Below are positions 26,872 to 35,406 of a stretch of 64,000 bases of DNA, piece after piece. The stretch lies in the NCBI GenBank assembly GCA_045546275.1, contig JAZQCM010000014.1, positions 62,001 to 126,000 of the forward strand, in the 5' to 3' direction. The number at the start of each line of letters is the position of its first letter. Within the stretch, counting starts at the first letter, position 1. This stretch comes from RGIG1927 sp045546275 (GTDB taxonomy: Bacteria > Bacillota > Clostridia > UMGS1883). A model generated the notes under the pieces. The model saw only the letters and a list, made by a program, of their open reading frames with translations, did not search any database and was not told the origin of the DNA. A program made the translations under genes and the position numbers.

Positions 26872-27861
26872 TTATTCGATTACTACGTAATCTTCAGGAA
26901 TTTCAACACCGAGTTCTGCACAGATTTCAGCGTTGTACTTCTTTGTAACGTCTTCGTCGTATGCAACAGCCATTTCGGAAACGTCAGCACCTTCTGCAAG
27001 AATGCTGTAAGCCATTTCGCCTGTCTTTCTGCCGAGGTTGTAGTAGTCGATAGAAAGTGTTGCAACACCACAGCCTGCACAAATGCCTGCTTCACCTGCG
27101 ATAACGGGCTTCTTAGCAGGACGGCAGATACCGTCGATAACGCCTGTGGAGGAAGCTACTGTGTTGTCTGTGGGAACGTAGATAACATCAGCGTATGCGC
27201 AAGCAGCTTCTGTAACCTGTGCAAGGTCGTTAGAGTCTGCGAATGCGAAAAGCTGAGCTTCAAGACCCTTTTCTGTGAGGTACTTGCTTACTTCGTCAAC
27301 CTGGTACTGGCTGTTTGCTTCTGCGGAGCAGTAAACAAGAGCAACCTTCTTTGCTTCGGGGAAGAGCTCAATGAGCATGTCAGCCTGAGAAGAAAGAGGT
27401 GCAAGGTCGCTTGTACCGGAAATGTTGCCGCCTACAACACCGTCAAAGTCGGAAATGCCGAGAGCAACACCGTATTCAGTAACAGATGTACCAAGAACGG
27501 GAATGTCAAATGTAGCAGCTGCTGCAGCCTGGAGAGCAGGTGTAGCGTTTGCCATAATAAGATCAACTTCGTCAGAAACGAACTTGTTAACGATTGTGGA
27601 ACATGCGTTGGAATCGCCGGAAGCGTTCTGGCTGTCAAATGTAACTCTGTCGCCGAGCTTTTCTGTAAGTACATCCATAAAGCCCTTTGTTGCAGCGTCA
27701 AGAGCGTCGTGCTGAACAAGCTGGCAAATACCAACAGTGTATGTTTCTTCAACTGCTGCTTCAGTTGCATCTGTAGGTGCAACTACATCTTCTGTTGTGC
27801 CACAAGCTGCCATGGAAAAACACATAACCATAGCTGTAGCAAGTGCTAAAAATTTCTTCAT
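26872..27861 (-). CDS. ABC transporter substrate-binding lipoprotein, TrpX-like
   Basis: 329 residues. A lipoprotein signal with lipobox MAAC (cysteine near residue 20) anchors it outside the membrane. The mature part begins YTVGICQLVQHDALDAATKG and shows QNASGDSNACSTIVNKF, SQADMLIELFPEAKK, YVPTDNTVASSTGVID and GICAGCGVATLSIDYYNLG, all typical of COG2984 (ABC substrate-binding protein, TrpX branch). Substrate unknown; an aromatic amino acid such as tryptophan is a reasonable guess. First gene of the importer operon, with its own promoter at 27895-27923. Confidence 0.92.
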   Translation of the reverse strand: MKKFLALATAMVMCFSMAACGTTEDVVAPTDATEAAVEETYTVGICQLVQHDALDAATKGFMDVLTEKLGDRVTFDSQNASGDSNACSTIVNKFVSDEVDLIMANATPALQAAAAATFDIPVLGTSVTEYGVALGISDFDGVVGGNISGTSDLAPLSSQADMLIELFPEAKKVALVYCSAEANSQYQVDEVSKYLTEKGLEAQLFAFADSNDLAQVTEAACAYADVIYVPTDNTVASSTGVIDGICRPAKKPVIAGEAGICAGCGVATLSIDYYNLGRKTGEMAYSILAEGADVSEMAVAYDEDVTKKYNAEICAELGVEIPEDYVVIE

Positions 27862-27894
27862 TCTAATCTACTCCTTTGAATAAATATTAAAAAT

Positions 27895-27923
27895 AGTATA
27901 AAACTTTCAGCTTAAAAAGTCAA
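27895..27923 (-). promoter_or_regulatory. SigA-type promoter of the ABC operon
   Basis: On the minus strand TTGACT and TATACT are 17 bases apart, ending about 34 bases before the binding-protein start. No T-box or other riboswitch structure is evident in the leader. Confidence 0.65.
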
Positions 27924-27981
27924 TAACGTAATTCTAAAATTCACAAAAAAAGTGCCTTAAGGATAAAAATACCGAAAAAAA

Positions 27982-28013
27982 TAATCGGCATCAGTAAAAA
28001 ATGATGCCGATTA
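27982..28013 (-). terminator. Terminator of the gppA-trmL-trxA-SBP operon
   Basis: Stem TAATCGGCATCA / TGATGCCGATTA with an A-rich loop, 5 bases past the second binding-protein stop; precedes the promoter of the ABC operon. Confidence 0.85.
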
Positions 28014-28017
28014 ATAA

Positions 28018-28968
28018 TTATTCAATCACAATATAATCTTCGGGAATGCTGATGCCTAACTCATCGCAGATTTCCTTGTTGTACATTTTTGTACAAACCT
28101 CGTCGTATTCAATAGGCATTTCGGAAGGCAAAGCGCCTTCAACCAATATTTTGTAAGCCATTTCGCCTGTTTTTTTGCCTAACTCGTAGTAGTCAATGGA
28201 AAGTGTTGCCACACCACAGCCTGCACAAATGCCCTTTTCGCCTGCAACAACAGGAATTCCCGCAGGACGGAAAATGTCGTCAATAATGCCTGTGCATTCG
28301 GCAATTGTGTTGTCTGTGGGAAGATAAATCACATCCGACTCCAAAGACGCTGCCGTTGCAACCTGTGCAAGGTCGTTTGAGTCAGAAAATGAATATTCAC
28401 GGCAGTTAACTCCCTTTGAGGACAAAAGCTGCTGAATAACATTCACCTGATAAATGGAATTAACCTCCGAAGAGCAGTAAATAAGACCAATATTTTTAGC
28501 ATCGGGGAAAAGCTCTGTAATCATGTCCGCCTGGCTTTCAAGAGGAGCAAGGTCGCTTGTGCCGGTAACGTTTATTCCTGTTAAAGAGCTTATTAAAGGC
28601 ACGTCAAGTGCTGTTGCATAGTCGGTAATTGCCGCACCTAAAATGGGAGTTATATTTGTTGCTGCAGCTGCAATCTGCAACGACTGTGTTGTGTCAGCTA
28701 AAATAAGGTCGGCACCTGTTGAAACAAAGTTGTTCACAATAAGTGAGCAGGTTGCCGAGTCGCCCGAGGCGTGCTGGTCATCAAAGGAAACCTTGTCTGA
28801 AAGCTTTTCGGTAAGTGCAGCCTTAAAGCCGTCAATGGCATTTGCCTGAGCAGGATGGTCGCTGTAGCGACAAATACCTACTTTATATGTAGCATCCTTC
28901 AAAGGCGAGCATGCCGAGAAGGAAAAAACAAGCAAAAGTGAAAGAATAAGTGAAACAATTTTTTTCAT
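28018..28968 (-). CDS. Second TrpX-like substrate-binding lipoprotein, without its own permease
   Basis: 316 residues with a lipobox FSAC (cysteine near residue 19) and the same landmarks as its neighbour: YKVGICRYSDHPAQANAIDG, QHASGDSATCSLIVNNF, SQADMITELFPDAKN, YLPTDNTIAECTGIID and GICAGCGVATLSIDYYELG. The two are clear paralogues, yet this one lies at the end of the gppA-trmL-trxA operon, 11 bases after trxA. It may feed the same permease with a different ligand or be a leftover of a duplication. Intact, with normal length. Confidence 0.9.
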   Translation of the reverse strand: MKKIVSLILSLLLVFSFSACSPLKDATYKVGICRYSDHPAQANAIDGFKAALTEKLSDKVSFDDQHASGDSATCSLIVNNFVSTGADLILADTTQSLQIAAAATNITPILGAAITDYATALDVPLISSLTGINVTGTSDLAPLESQADMITELFPDAKNIGLIYCSSEVNSIYQVNVIQQLLSSKGVNCREYSFSDSNDLAQVATAASLESDVIYLPTDNTIAECTGIIDDIFRPAGIPVVAGEKGICAGCGVATLSIDYYELGKKTGEMAYKILVEGALPSEMPIEYDEVCTKMYNKEICDELGISIPEDYIVIE

Positions 28969-28979
28969 GGCAGTATACC

Positions 28980-29294
28980 TCAGATGTTTTCGTCAATCCA
29001 GTCAGCCAATTCTTCGCCACCCAATGCGCCAACTGTTTTGGAGAGAATTTTTCCGTCCCTGAAAAGGATAAGTGTGGGAATGCTCATTACCCCGTATTCG
29101 GAAGCAATCGCACTTGCTTCGTCAACGTCAAGCTTTACAACTGTGAGCTTGTCCTCATAATCCTCGCTGATTTCCTCCAAAATGGGAGCAATCATTCTGC
29201 AAGGACCGCACCATGTGGCAAAAAAGTCCACAAGCACGGGTTTTGTGCTTTCTAAAACTTCACTTTTAAAATTTTCAGCATTTACAATTTTCAT
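28980..29294 (-). CDS. trxA: Thioredoxin
   Basis: 104 residues from ATG 29294, chosen over the in-frame ATG 29303, which overlaps trmL, because GAAAGGA is spaced for the later codon. The active site is FFATWCGPCRMIAP, the cis-proline loop is MSIPTLILFRDGK, and both match classical thioredoxin. It reduces protein disulphides in the cytoplasm. It starts right after trmL and is followed by the second binding protein. Confidence 0.95.
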   Translation of the reverse strand: MKIVNAENFKSEVLESTKPVLVDFFATWCGPCRMIAPILEEISEDYEDKLTVVKLDVDEASAIASEYGVMSIPTLILFRDGKILSKTVGALGGEELADWIDENI

Positions 29295-29295
29295 A

Positions 29296-29799
29296 TTAAA
29301 CATCCTTTCTTTTTATCATAGTAAGATAATCCGACTTTTCCATTAAGTTCAAAAAGCCTGTTTGCCTTAATGCCTCGTACACCACTATGGCAACTGAATT
29401 TGAAAGATTAAGACTTCTGGCATCGGAAACCATGGGGATACGTATGCACTTATCCAAGTTTTCCGACAAAAGGCTTTCGGGAAGTCCCTTGGTTTCTTTT
29501 CCGAAAAACAAATAATCGTTATCCTTAAAGCTTGCCTCAGTATAGGTAGAGGGAGCTTTTGTTGAGCAAAAGTAGTAATTACCATCATTTTTCTCAAAAA
29601 AATCCTCAAGATTTTCGTAGTAGGTAATGTCTAATAAATTCCAGTAATCAAGACCTGCTCTTTTTAAGTGTTTGTCATTAATTTCAAAGCCCATCGGCTT
29701 TATAATATGAAGCCTTGTGCCTGTTGCGGCACAGGTGCGGGCAATGTTGCCTGTATTCTGCGGAATTTCAGGCTCGTGGAGAACTATGTTAAGACTCAT
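29296..29799 (-). CDS. trmL: tRNA (cytidine/uridine-34 2'-O)-methyltransferase, SPOUT family
   Basis: 167 residues from ATG 29799, inside an ATGA overlap with the upstream gene. SPOUT knot motifs: EPEIPQNTGNIARTCAATG, LHIIKPMGFEI, FFGKETKGLP and RSLNLSNSVAIVVYEALRQ. TrmL (YibK) methylates the ribose of the wobble base in leucine tRNAs. Normal length and gene context (between gppA and trxA). Confidence 0.93.
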   Translation of the reverse strand: MSLNIVLHEPEIPQNTGNIARTCAATGTRLHIIKPMGFEINDKHLKRAGLDYWNLLDITYYENLEDFFEKNDGNYYFCSTKAPSTYTEASFKDNDYLFFGKETKGLPESLLSENLDKCIRIPMVSDARSLNLSNSVAIVVYEALRQTGFLNLMEKSDYLTMIKRKDV

Positions 29800-30722
29800 T
29801 TGCGGTTCCACTCATTTCTCATTATTTCGTCACGCACACGGAAGAAAACCCCTTCCTTCACACCGTGAGCACAAATTGTGCATTTTTTACTGCCCAGCAT
29901 GTCCATAAGTGCCTTCATGGGGGTAAGCCCTGCAAGTATTATGTCCGCACGGCTCTTTTCCATACCGGGAATATTCTGCCTTAATGAGGCGGGGGTGGAA
30001 TAAACCTTCTGGTATATGCCTGCTACCTTGCTGCAAGTCACCGAAACACCGTGAAGCTCGTCAATGTTTTTAAGCTCCTTCAATGAAAGAGTGCCCAGTG
30101 TTTTTGCACTTCCGCCAACACCGTAAAGGTCACAGCCTGCAGCCTCGTCAATCCAGTCAACTGTGCCCAAGGTTAAAATGACATGCCTGTACAATTCAGC
30201 CTGGCTTCTGCCACGGAAAGCCTCGGTAAGGGTAACTGCACCCAAGGGCAGTGAACAGCTTTTTGCAAGATGACCGTTTTTAATCAGAACAAGCTCGGTG
30301 CTTCCGCCGCCTGTGTCAAAAACAAGACCGTTTTTAACCGGCAAGGACTGGGTTACTGCAAGGTAGCTGTAGTAAGCTTCGTCTTCACCGGGAACAATGT
30401 CAAAACGGATGCCTGTTTCACGGTTTACTCTTTCAATAAAAGCATCGCGGTTTACAGCTGTGCGTACAGCTGCAGTTGCAATTGCCACAATTGTCTGGCA
30501 GGAATCAAGCTTTGCAAGGGAGGTAAATTCCTTCAAAGCGTTTATAACTCTGACCATTGCTTCTTCCTTTAAGATGTTGTCAATGCCCATCCCTTCGGAA
30601 AGACGTACGGTCAAGCGTTTTTTCATCAAAACATCCCATTCGCCATTGTCGTGCAGGAGGTTAATTGTCATTCGGACGGAGTTGGAGCCTAAATCTATAA
30701 CTGCTATACGTTTATCCATCAT
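29796..30722 (-). CDS. Ppx/GppA-family exopolyphosphatase/pppGpp phosphohydrolase
   Basis: 308 residues. The actin-like ATPase fold shows the first phosphate loop IDLGSNSVRMTI and the second FDTGGGSTELVLI; the catalytic glutamate is expected in VPGEDEAYYSYLAV. It lacks the extra C-terminal HD-like region of long GppA proteins, so it is the short Ppx/GppA form. The family hydrolyses polyphosphate or pppGpp. First gene of a four-gene minus-strand operon, divergent from gpr. Confidence 0.88.
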   Translation of the reverse strand: MMDKRIAVIDLGSNSVRMTINLLHDNGEWDVLMKKRLTVRLSEGMGIDNILKEEAMVRVINALKEFTSLAKLDSCQTIVAIATAAVRTAVNRDAFIERVNRETGIRFDIVPGEDEAYYSYLAVTQSLPVKNGLVFDTGGGSTELVLIKNGHLAKSCSLPLGAVTLTEAFRGRSQAELYRHVILTLGTVDWIDEAAGCDLYGVGGSAKTLGTLSLKELKNIDELHGVSVTCSKVAGIYQKVYSTPASLRQNIPGMEKSRADIILAGLTPMKALMDMLGSKKCTICAHGVKEGVFFRVRDEIMRNEWNRK

Positions 30723-30819
30723 ATCACCTCATATAAAAAATCTATGATTATATTTTACATGAGAAATATTATTAAGTCAATGAAAATCCGTTAATAATAA
30801 ATGAGAGGTGATTAAAAAA

Positions 30820-31707
30820 ATGAAGATAAGAACAGATTTGGCTGTGGAAGCGGCAACTCTTTTAGGCAAACACGAGGGCATTGAAAGTAATACGGAGGTT
30901 AAGGGCAATATCAGAATTGAACGGGTAAAGGTTTTAACCAACCGGGCAGGGGAAGAGATTGGAAAGCCAATAGGTAACTACGTAACAATAACCGTAGCTG
31001 ATTTGTCGGAGAACGACAAGGAGGACTACGAAAATTCCTGCATGTGCTTAAGCGAAGAAATAAAGCACATCATTAATATGGAAGAAGATGCCTCGGTTTT
31101 GGTGGTGGGACTTGGAAACGAGGGAATAACCGCCGATTCCATAGGACCAAAATGCGTTAAAAAGCTTTTTGTCACAAGGCACATTAAAGAGCTTCTCCCC
31201 GATGAAATTGACGATTCTGTCCGATCTGTTGCAACTCTTTCACCGTCGGTAATGGCACTCACAGGCATTGAAACCGGGGAAATTGTAAAGGGCGTTGTGG
31301 AAAGAATAAAGCCCAATCTTGTAATAGTCATTGATGCGCTTGCAGCAAGGGATGTGAAACGTCTTGGAAAAACCATACAAATAACCAACACAGGCATAAA
31401 CCCCGGAAGCGGTGTGGGGAACAACCGAAAGGAATTAAGCAAAAAAACCTTGGGCGTGCCCGTTGTTGCAATTGGTGTGCCAATGGTGGTGGACGCTTTA
31501 ACCTTAAAAATGGATTGCTTTGAAAAGGTGAACCAAAAGGTGCAACAAGAAATTTATGAAATTTTAAAAGAGGACAGCACAAGCATGGTGGTAACGCCCA
31601 CAGAAATTGATTCTTTGTCGGAAAGAGGGGCAAAAATCATTGCAAACGGAATAAATCTTGCACTTCAACCCATGGACAAAAAAGATATTGACCGATATAC
31701 CTTTTAA
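30820..31707 (+). CDS. gpr: Spore germination endopeptidase GPR
   Basis: GPR (peptidase family A25) degrades small acid-soluble spore proteins at germination. The 295-residue protein starts at ATG 30820 after GAGGTG; GTG 30808 is an alternative. Key stretches are the processing site MKIRTDLAVEAA, LVVGLGNEGITADSIGP, TGIETGEIVKGVVERIKP, VIDALAARDVKRLG and ITNTGINPGSGVGNNRKELS. By comparison with Bacillus proteins, where autocleavage falls within TD/LA, the propeptide here would be only 6 (or 10) residues, much shorter than the usual 15-16. It proves the organism is a spore former. Confidence 0.93.
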   Translation: MKIRTDLAVEAATLLGKHEGIESNTEVKGNIRIERVKVLTNRAGEEIGKPIGNYVTITVADLSENDKEDYENSCMCLSEEIKHIINMEEDASVLVVGLGNEGITADSIGPKCVKKLFVTRHIKELLPDEIDDSVRSVATLSPSVMALTGIETGEIVKGVVERIKPNLVIVIDALAARDVKRLGKTIQITNTGINPGSGVGNNRKELSKKTLGVPVVAIGVPMVVDALTLKMDCFEKVNQKVQQEIYEILKEDSTSMVVTPTEIDSLSERGAKIIANGINLALQPMDKKDIDRYTF

Positions 31708-31710
31708 AGG

Positions 31711-31739
31711 TTGACAAGGGTGGGAAAAAACGCTAAAAT
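31711..31739 (+). promoter_or_regulatory. SigA-type promoter of the aldo/keto reductase gene
   Basis: TTGACA at 31711-31716 and TAAAAT at 31734-31739, 17 bases apart, 32 bases before the start codon. Confidence 0.65.
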
Positions 31740-31771
31740 AAAGGGGAAATCATTATACAAGGAGTGGGAAA

Positions 31772-32872
31772 ATGAAAAAATTCGGATTTGGTCTTATGAG
31801 ACTTCCCTTATTGAACAAGGAGGACCAGACAAGCATCGACATCAGCCATGTAACCAAAATGGCTGACAAGTTCCTTGCCGCTGGTTTTACATATTTTGAC
31901 ACAGCTGCCTGCTATCACAACGGTGCCAGCGAAACAGCCTTCCGTGAAGCTGTAAGCAAGCGCTATGACCGTGATAAGTATTCCATTACCGACAAGCTCA
32001 GCTTGTGGATGGTGCAAGACGGCGATTTTGACGGATTTTTCAATGCACAGCTTGAAAGATTGGGCGTTGATTATCTCGACTACTACCTTCTTCACGCTGT
32101 TAACCGAAACGGCTACAAGGAAGCGGTTGAAAAGGGCGCAATTGAATTTATGAAGAGAATTAAGGCAGAAGGCAAGGTTAAGCATATTGGCTTCTCCTTC
32201 CACGACAGTGCCGAAACCTTGGACATGATTCTTGAAAACGAGCCCGAAATGGAAATTGTACAGCTTCAGCTCAACTATCTTGACTGGGAGGATAATGGCG
32301 TGCAGTCAAGAAAGTGCTACGAGGTTGCGGTAAAGCACAACAAGCCTGTGCTTGTTATGGAGCCTGTAAAGGGTGGCTCTCTTGCAAATGTTCGTGGCGA
32401 AGTAAGAAGAATGTTCGCATCTTATGACGATAAAATGAGCATTGCCTCCTGGGCAATCCGCTATGCCGCAACTCTTGACAGCGTTGTAATGGTGCTTTCA
32501 GGCATGAGTAACGAGGACCAGGTTAACGACAACTTAAGCTACATGGAAAACTTTACTCCTCTCACAGAGGACGAAACAAAAATGGTTTTACGTGCTGCCG
32601 AAATTATCCGAGGCGACATTTCAATCGGCTGTACAGCCTGTCGCTACTGTGTTGAGGACTGCCCCATGGGCATTGCAATCCCCGACTATTTTGCAGCATA
32701 TAACATGATTAAAACCGACGGCAAGGAAAAAGCAAAGGAAAAGTACGAGGAAATCAGCAAAAATGGCGGAAAGCCCTCTGATTGTATCAAGTGCGGAATG
32801 TGCGAAGGTCTTTGCCCGCAAAAATTATCAATAAGAGATTATCTTGAAGACGTTAACGAACAGTTAGGTTAA
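31772..32872 (+). CDS. Aldo/keto reductase with C-terminal 4Fe-4S ferredoxin domain
   Basis: 366 residues. The N-terminal aldo/keto reductase barrel has FGFGLMRLPL, the catalytic aspartate and tyrosine in YFDTAACYHNG, the lysine in ITDKLS and the histidine in YYLLHAVNRNG. After about residue 285 comes a ferredoxin-like part with two cysteine clusters (CTACRYCVEDCP and CIKCGMCEGLCP), as in clostridial COG1453 proteins. It may pass electrons between a nicotinamide or other donor and the iron-sulphur clusters; substrate unknown. Single gene with its own promoter and terminator. Confidence 0.92.
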   Translation: MKKFGFGLMRLPLLNKEDQTSIDISHVTKMADKFLAAGFTYFDTAACYHNGASETAFREAVSKRYDRDKYSITDKLSLWMVQDGDFDGFFNAQLERLGVDYLDYYLLHAVNRNGYKEAVEKGAIEFMKRIKAEGKVKHIGFSFHDSAETLDMILENEPEMEIVQLQLNYLDWEDNGVQSRKCYEVAVKHNKPVLVMEPVKGGSLANVRGEVRRMFASYDDKMSIASWAIRYAATLDSVVMVLSGMSNEDQVNDNLSYMENFTPLTEDETKMVLRAAEIIRGDISIGCTACRYCVEDCPMGIAIPDYFAAYNMIKTDGKEKAKEKYEEISKNGGKPSDCIKCGMCEGLCPQKLSIRDYLEDVNEQLG

Positions 32873-32880
32873 AATAAAAA

Positions 32881-32911
32881 AAGGTATCGGATTTTCCGAT
32901 ACCTTTTTTTT
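32881..32911 (+). terminator. Terminator of the aldo/keto reductase gene
   Basis: Stem AAGGTATCGG / CCGATACCTT with a T-rich loop and an eight-base T-run. Confidence 0.92.
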
Positions 32912-32963
32912 GGGATGAAAAGAAACTTCAAACTATGATAATGTGGCTTTGGAGGTGGAAAAA

Positions 32964-33287
32964 ATGTTTTTGGTGGAAAACAATAATATTACAATGACCA
33001 AGGGCGATTCGGGATATTTTGTGATAAAGCTTCAAAACAGCGACGGAACGGAGTTTCAAGCTGAAAACGGCGACGAAATTGTTTTTTCGGTAAAAAAGCG
33101 TGCAGGAAACACGGCAACCGTTATTAAAAAAACAGGCATGGAAATTATTTTTGAAGCAGGCGACACAGAAAAAATTCCCTCTGGCGAGTACGTGTACGAC
33201 GTGTACATAAAAAACGGAAAAGAAGAAAGGCAAACGGTTATTGAAGGAAAATACATTTTAAGAAAGGCGGTGCATGAATTTGACTGA
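32964..33287 (+). CDS. Phage baseplate-like (BppU N-terminal-type) small protein
   Basis: 107 residues from ATG 32964, after GGAGGTGG. The sequence (MTKGDSGYFVIKL, then DEIVFSVKKRAG, and IPSGEYVYDVYIKNG) resembles the N-terminal domain of phage baseplate upper proteins, which hold receptor-binding proteins in Firmicutes phages. Assignment by pattern only. It overlaps the next ORF by 14 bases, and the three genes 32964-35132 form a compact tail-like cassette. Confidence 0.6.
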   Translation: MFLVENNNITMTKGDSGYFVIKLQNSDGTEFQAENGDEIVFSVKKRAGNTATVIKKTGMEIIFEAGDTEKIPSGEYVYDVYIKNGKEERQTVIEGKYILRKAVHEFD

Positions 33288-34956
33288 AAAAATAACAGGA
33301 ACAATAGCAATGCCACTAAGGGGGCTTACAGGCAAGGATGGGCTCAGTGCCTACCAGGTGGCGGTAAAAAACGGCTTTTTAGGCTCGGAGGAAGACTGGC
33401 TCCGGACAATTGCAACCAAAGAAGCCTTGGAAAAGGTTAAAGAGGATAGTGAAGATGTAATTGTTTCCGACAATTCAACCGAGGTTTTTTACCTTAATAA
33501 AAACACAAGAGAGGTTGTTCTCAAAAATAAAAGCATCAATATTGTTGTGCCAAAGGACTGCTTTGTTGGCTGGCGAGTGGTGTTAAACCTTACGGAGGTT
33601 GAAAGTGTTGAGCATTTCGATGTTGGATTTGACTATCCTTCTCTCATGTTCGGAAGCGATGCACCATGGCAAATGCCCCAAGAGGGAAAAACCTACATAC
33701 TTGCAAAAATTGCCGACAATTACATGCCCAGTGACTATGTTCTTTACTCAATTGCAGGCACAGAACGACACACAAAAGAAGAACAGGAAACCATTGAAAA
33801 AGCGCATATCCACGAAAATTTAAAAACACTCAATGAAAGCAGCAATTTGTTTTCCAATGTGCTTCGTGGAACAGCAACAGGTACGGTTGTGGCGCTTTGT
33901 GATGTGTCGCCTGTAGAACACAAAATGAAATGTGTGGTCAGAAGTAAAAATTTACTTGTTTATCCCTATGCTGACAGCACAATAACTAAAAACGGAATAA
34001 CATTTACCGATAATAAAGATGGTTCTGTGACTATCAATGGTACAGCCGAAGGGGATACGATTTTCAACCTTACAGATTCCTCGTGTCCTCTTGAAGTTGC
34101 TGCAGGAGCTGTTCTGGCTGTGAAAAAGATTCACGAAAACGCCGATTCGAACGTTAGTTTCAATTGGCAGGAAAAGCTTGAAGACGGCTCCTGGGAAACA
34201 TTGAGCAGCAACCGAAACGAGGATGTGGTTTATACCGTAAAGGCAGGAACAATGCACTTTTACATCAGCATTCCTTCGGGAACGACAGTGGACAACTTGA
34301 CGGTGTATCCTCAGGTTGAAACAGGCACACAGTCAACAGCCTGGACTCCGTATATCTCTGACCTTTCTACCATTAAGATACGGCAAATTGAAAAAAATCT
34401 GGTAACCTATCCCTTTGCAATGAATGCTGAAAGTGCATCAAAAAATGGTATAACATTTACCGATAACAAAGATGGTTCTGTGACCATTGACGGAACAGCA
34501 CAGGAGAGAACCAGTTTCGCTTTCAGCAATAACCTGAATCCGCTCATACTTCCTGTGGGGGAAACAGTAACGCTGTTGAAAAGCGGATACCAATACAGCA
34601 TAAGAGACGTAGTAAATAAGGAATACAGTACGGTCAGAGCAGAGGCTACAGTGTCAAAGGACGCCGTCTTTGTGACCGAAAATGATGCTTTTTCTGTTTA
34701 TATTCATCTGTCAAAGGATACTACTGTGAATAGAAAAACAGTACGTCCTTGTTTGATTCTGGGTGGCATCGACAAGATTACAGAGTATCCTGTGTGTAAA
34801 GATGGCACAGTCAGTGTGGCTGCCCTCCTTGCACCAAACATGACACTTATTCCTGACAAAGAAGGTGTTGTGATTGATATTATCTATAACAGGGATATAA
34901 ACAAAGCGTTTGAAGAATTAACACAAGCAATAATCAGTTTAGGAGGAAATGTGTAA
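33274..34956 (+). CDS. Phage tail fibre-like protein with internal repeat
   Basis: 560 residues, no signal peptide. Near residues 15-50 it has the GLSAYQVAVKNGFLGSEEDWL motif (split: GLSAYQVAVKNGF and LGSEEDWL), common in phage tail fibre and baseplate proteins. Two copies of a beta-rich module occur at roughly residues 228-365 and 375-520; both contain KNGITFTDNKDGSVTI followed by (N/D)GTA. The nucleotide sequence of these repeats is also close, suggesting internal duplication. Likely a receptor-binding or adhesion protein of a phage remnant or a domesticated particle. Function is inference. Confidence 0.6.
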   Translation: MNLTEKITGTIAMPLRGLTGKDGLSAYQVAVKNGFLGSEEDWLRTIATKEALEKVKEDSEDVIVSDNSTEVFYLNKNTREVVLKNKSINIVVPKDCFVGWRVVLNLTEVESVEHFDVGFDYPSLMFGSDAPWQMPQEGKTYILAKIADNYMPSDYVLYSIAGTERHTKEEQETIEKAHIHENLKTLNESSNLFSNVLRGTATGTVVALCDVSPVEHKMKCVVRSKNLLVYPYADSTITKNGITFTDNKDGSVTINGTAEGDTIFNLTDSSCPLEVAAGAVLAVKKIHENADSNVSFNWQEKLEDGSWETLSSNRNEDVVYTVKAGTMHFYISIPSGTTVDNLTVYPQVETGTQSTAWTPYISDLSTIKIRQIEKNLVTYPFAMNAESASKNGITFTDNKDGSVTIDGTAQERTSFAFSNNLNPLILPVGETVTLLKSGYQYSIRDVVNKEYSTVRAEATVSKDAVFVTENDAFSVYIHLSKDTTVNRKTVRPCLILGGIDKITEYPVCKDGTVSVAALLAPNMTLIPDKEGVVIDIIYNRDINKAFEELTQAIISLGGNV

Positions 34957-35132
34957 TGTTCAGTTTAAGAAGGTTTATAAAAAGAGGTCTATTGAATGCT
35001 GTTGGCAAAATGGCAGACTACCAGGTTATTCTAAACTCTGCCGCATGGATGGAAAAGGGCGTTTTAACCGAGGACGACTTAGCCGAAATCCAAACAGCTA
35101 TTGAAGCGCAGTACATAACCGAAGAGGAATAA
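34956..35132 (+). CDS. XkdX-like 58-residue protein
   Basis: ATG 34956 shares one base with the preceding stop (TAATG), with AGGAGG 13 bases upstream. The peptide has a basic N-terminus (FSLRRFIKRG) and an acidic end with KGVLTEDDLAEIQ and ITEEE, like the small XkdX proteins that follow tail fibre genes in PBSX-type phages. Too short for the ORF caller's threshold but well supported by overlap and ribosome binding site. Followed by a strong terminator. Confidence 0.65.
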   Translation: MFSLRRFIKRGLLNAVGKMADYQVILNSAAWMEKGVLTEDDLAEIQTAIEAQYITEEE

Positions 35133-35136
35133 GGAA

Positions 35137-35168
35137 AAAGCTCAGGAGATTTATTTCTCCTGAGCTTT
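35137..35168 (+). terminator. Terminator of the tail-like cassette
   Basis: Perfect stem AAAGCTCAGGAGA / TCTCCTGAGCTTT with a T-rich loop; weak T-run. Confidence 0.85.
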
Positions 35169-35227
35169 AAAAATGAAGAATAAAAAAGGAAAAAGCACAT
35201 ATAATTAAAATGAAAATAAAAAAAGGG

Positions 35228-35256
35228 TTGACAAACCAAACTTTTCGTGCTATATT
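35228..35256 (+). promoter_or_regulatory. SigA-type promoter of the tRNA gene
   Basis: TTGACA at 35228-35233 and TATATT at 35251-35256, spaced 17, about 30 bases before the tRNA. Confidence 0.75.
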
Positions 35257-35286
35257 AATATAGCTGACAGCAAATCAGTTGAATAT

Positions 35287-35359
<73 letters not shown>

Positions 35360-35364
<5 letters not shown>

Positions 35365-35406
35365 AAAGAAAACCCAGGTCCGTAGGACTTGGGTTTTCTT
35401 TTGGTT
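35360..35406 (+). terminator. Long hairpin terminator directly after the tRNA
   Basis: AACCAAAAGAAAACCCA and its complement TGGGTTTTCTTTTGGTT flank a GGTCC/GGACT-type tip: about 22 bases of nearly perfect stem beginning within the tRNA ACCA end. Confidence 0.85.

Noticed and set aside
27862..28017. T-box or other riboswitch controlling the TrpX-like operon
   Set aside because: The leader is short and A+T-rich, with only the upstream operon's terminator hairpin; no T-box core sequence is present.
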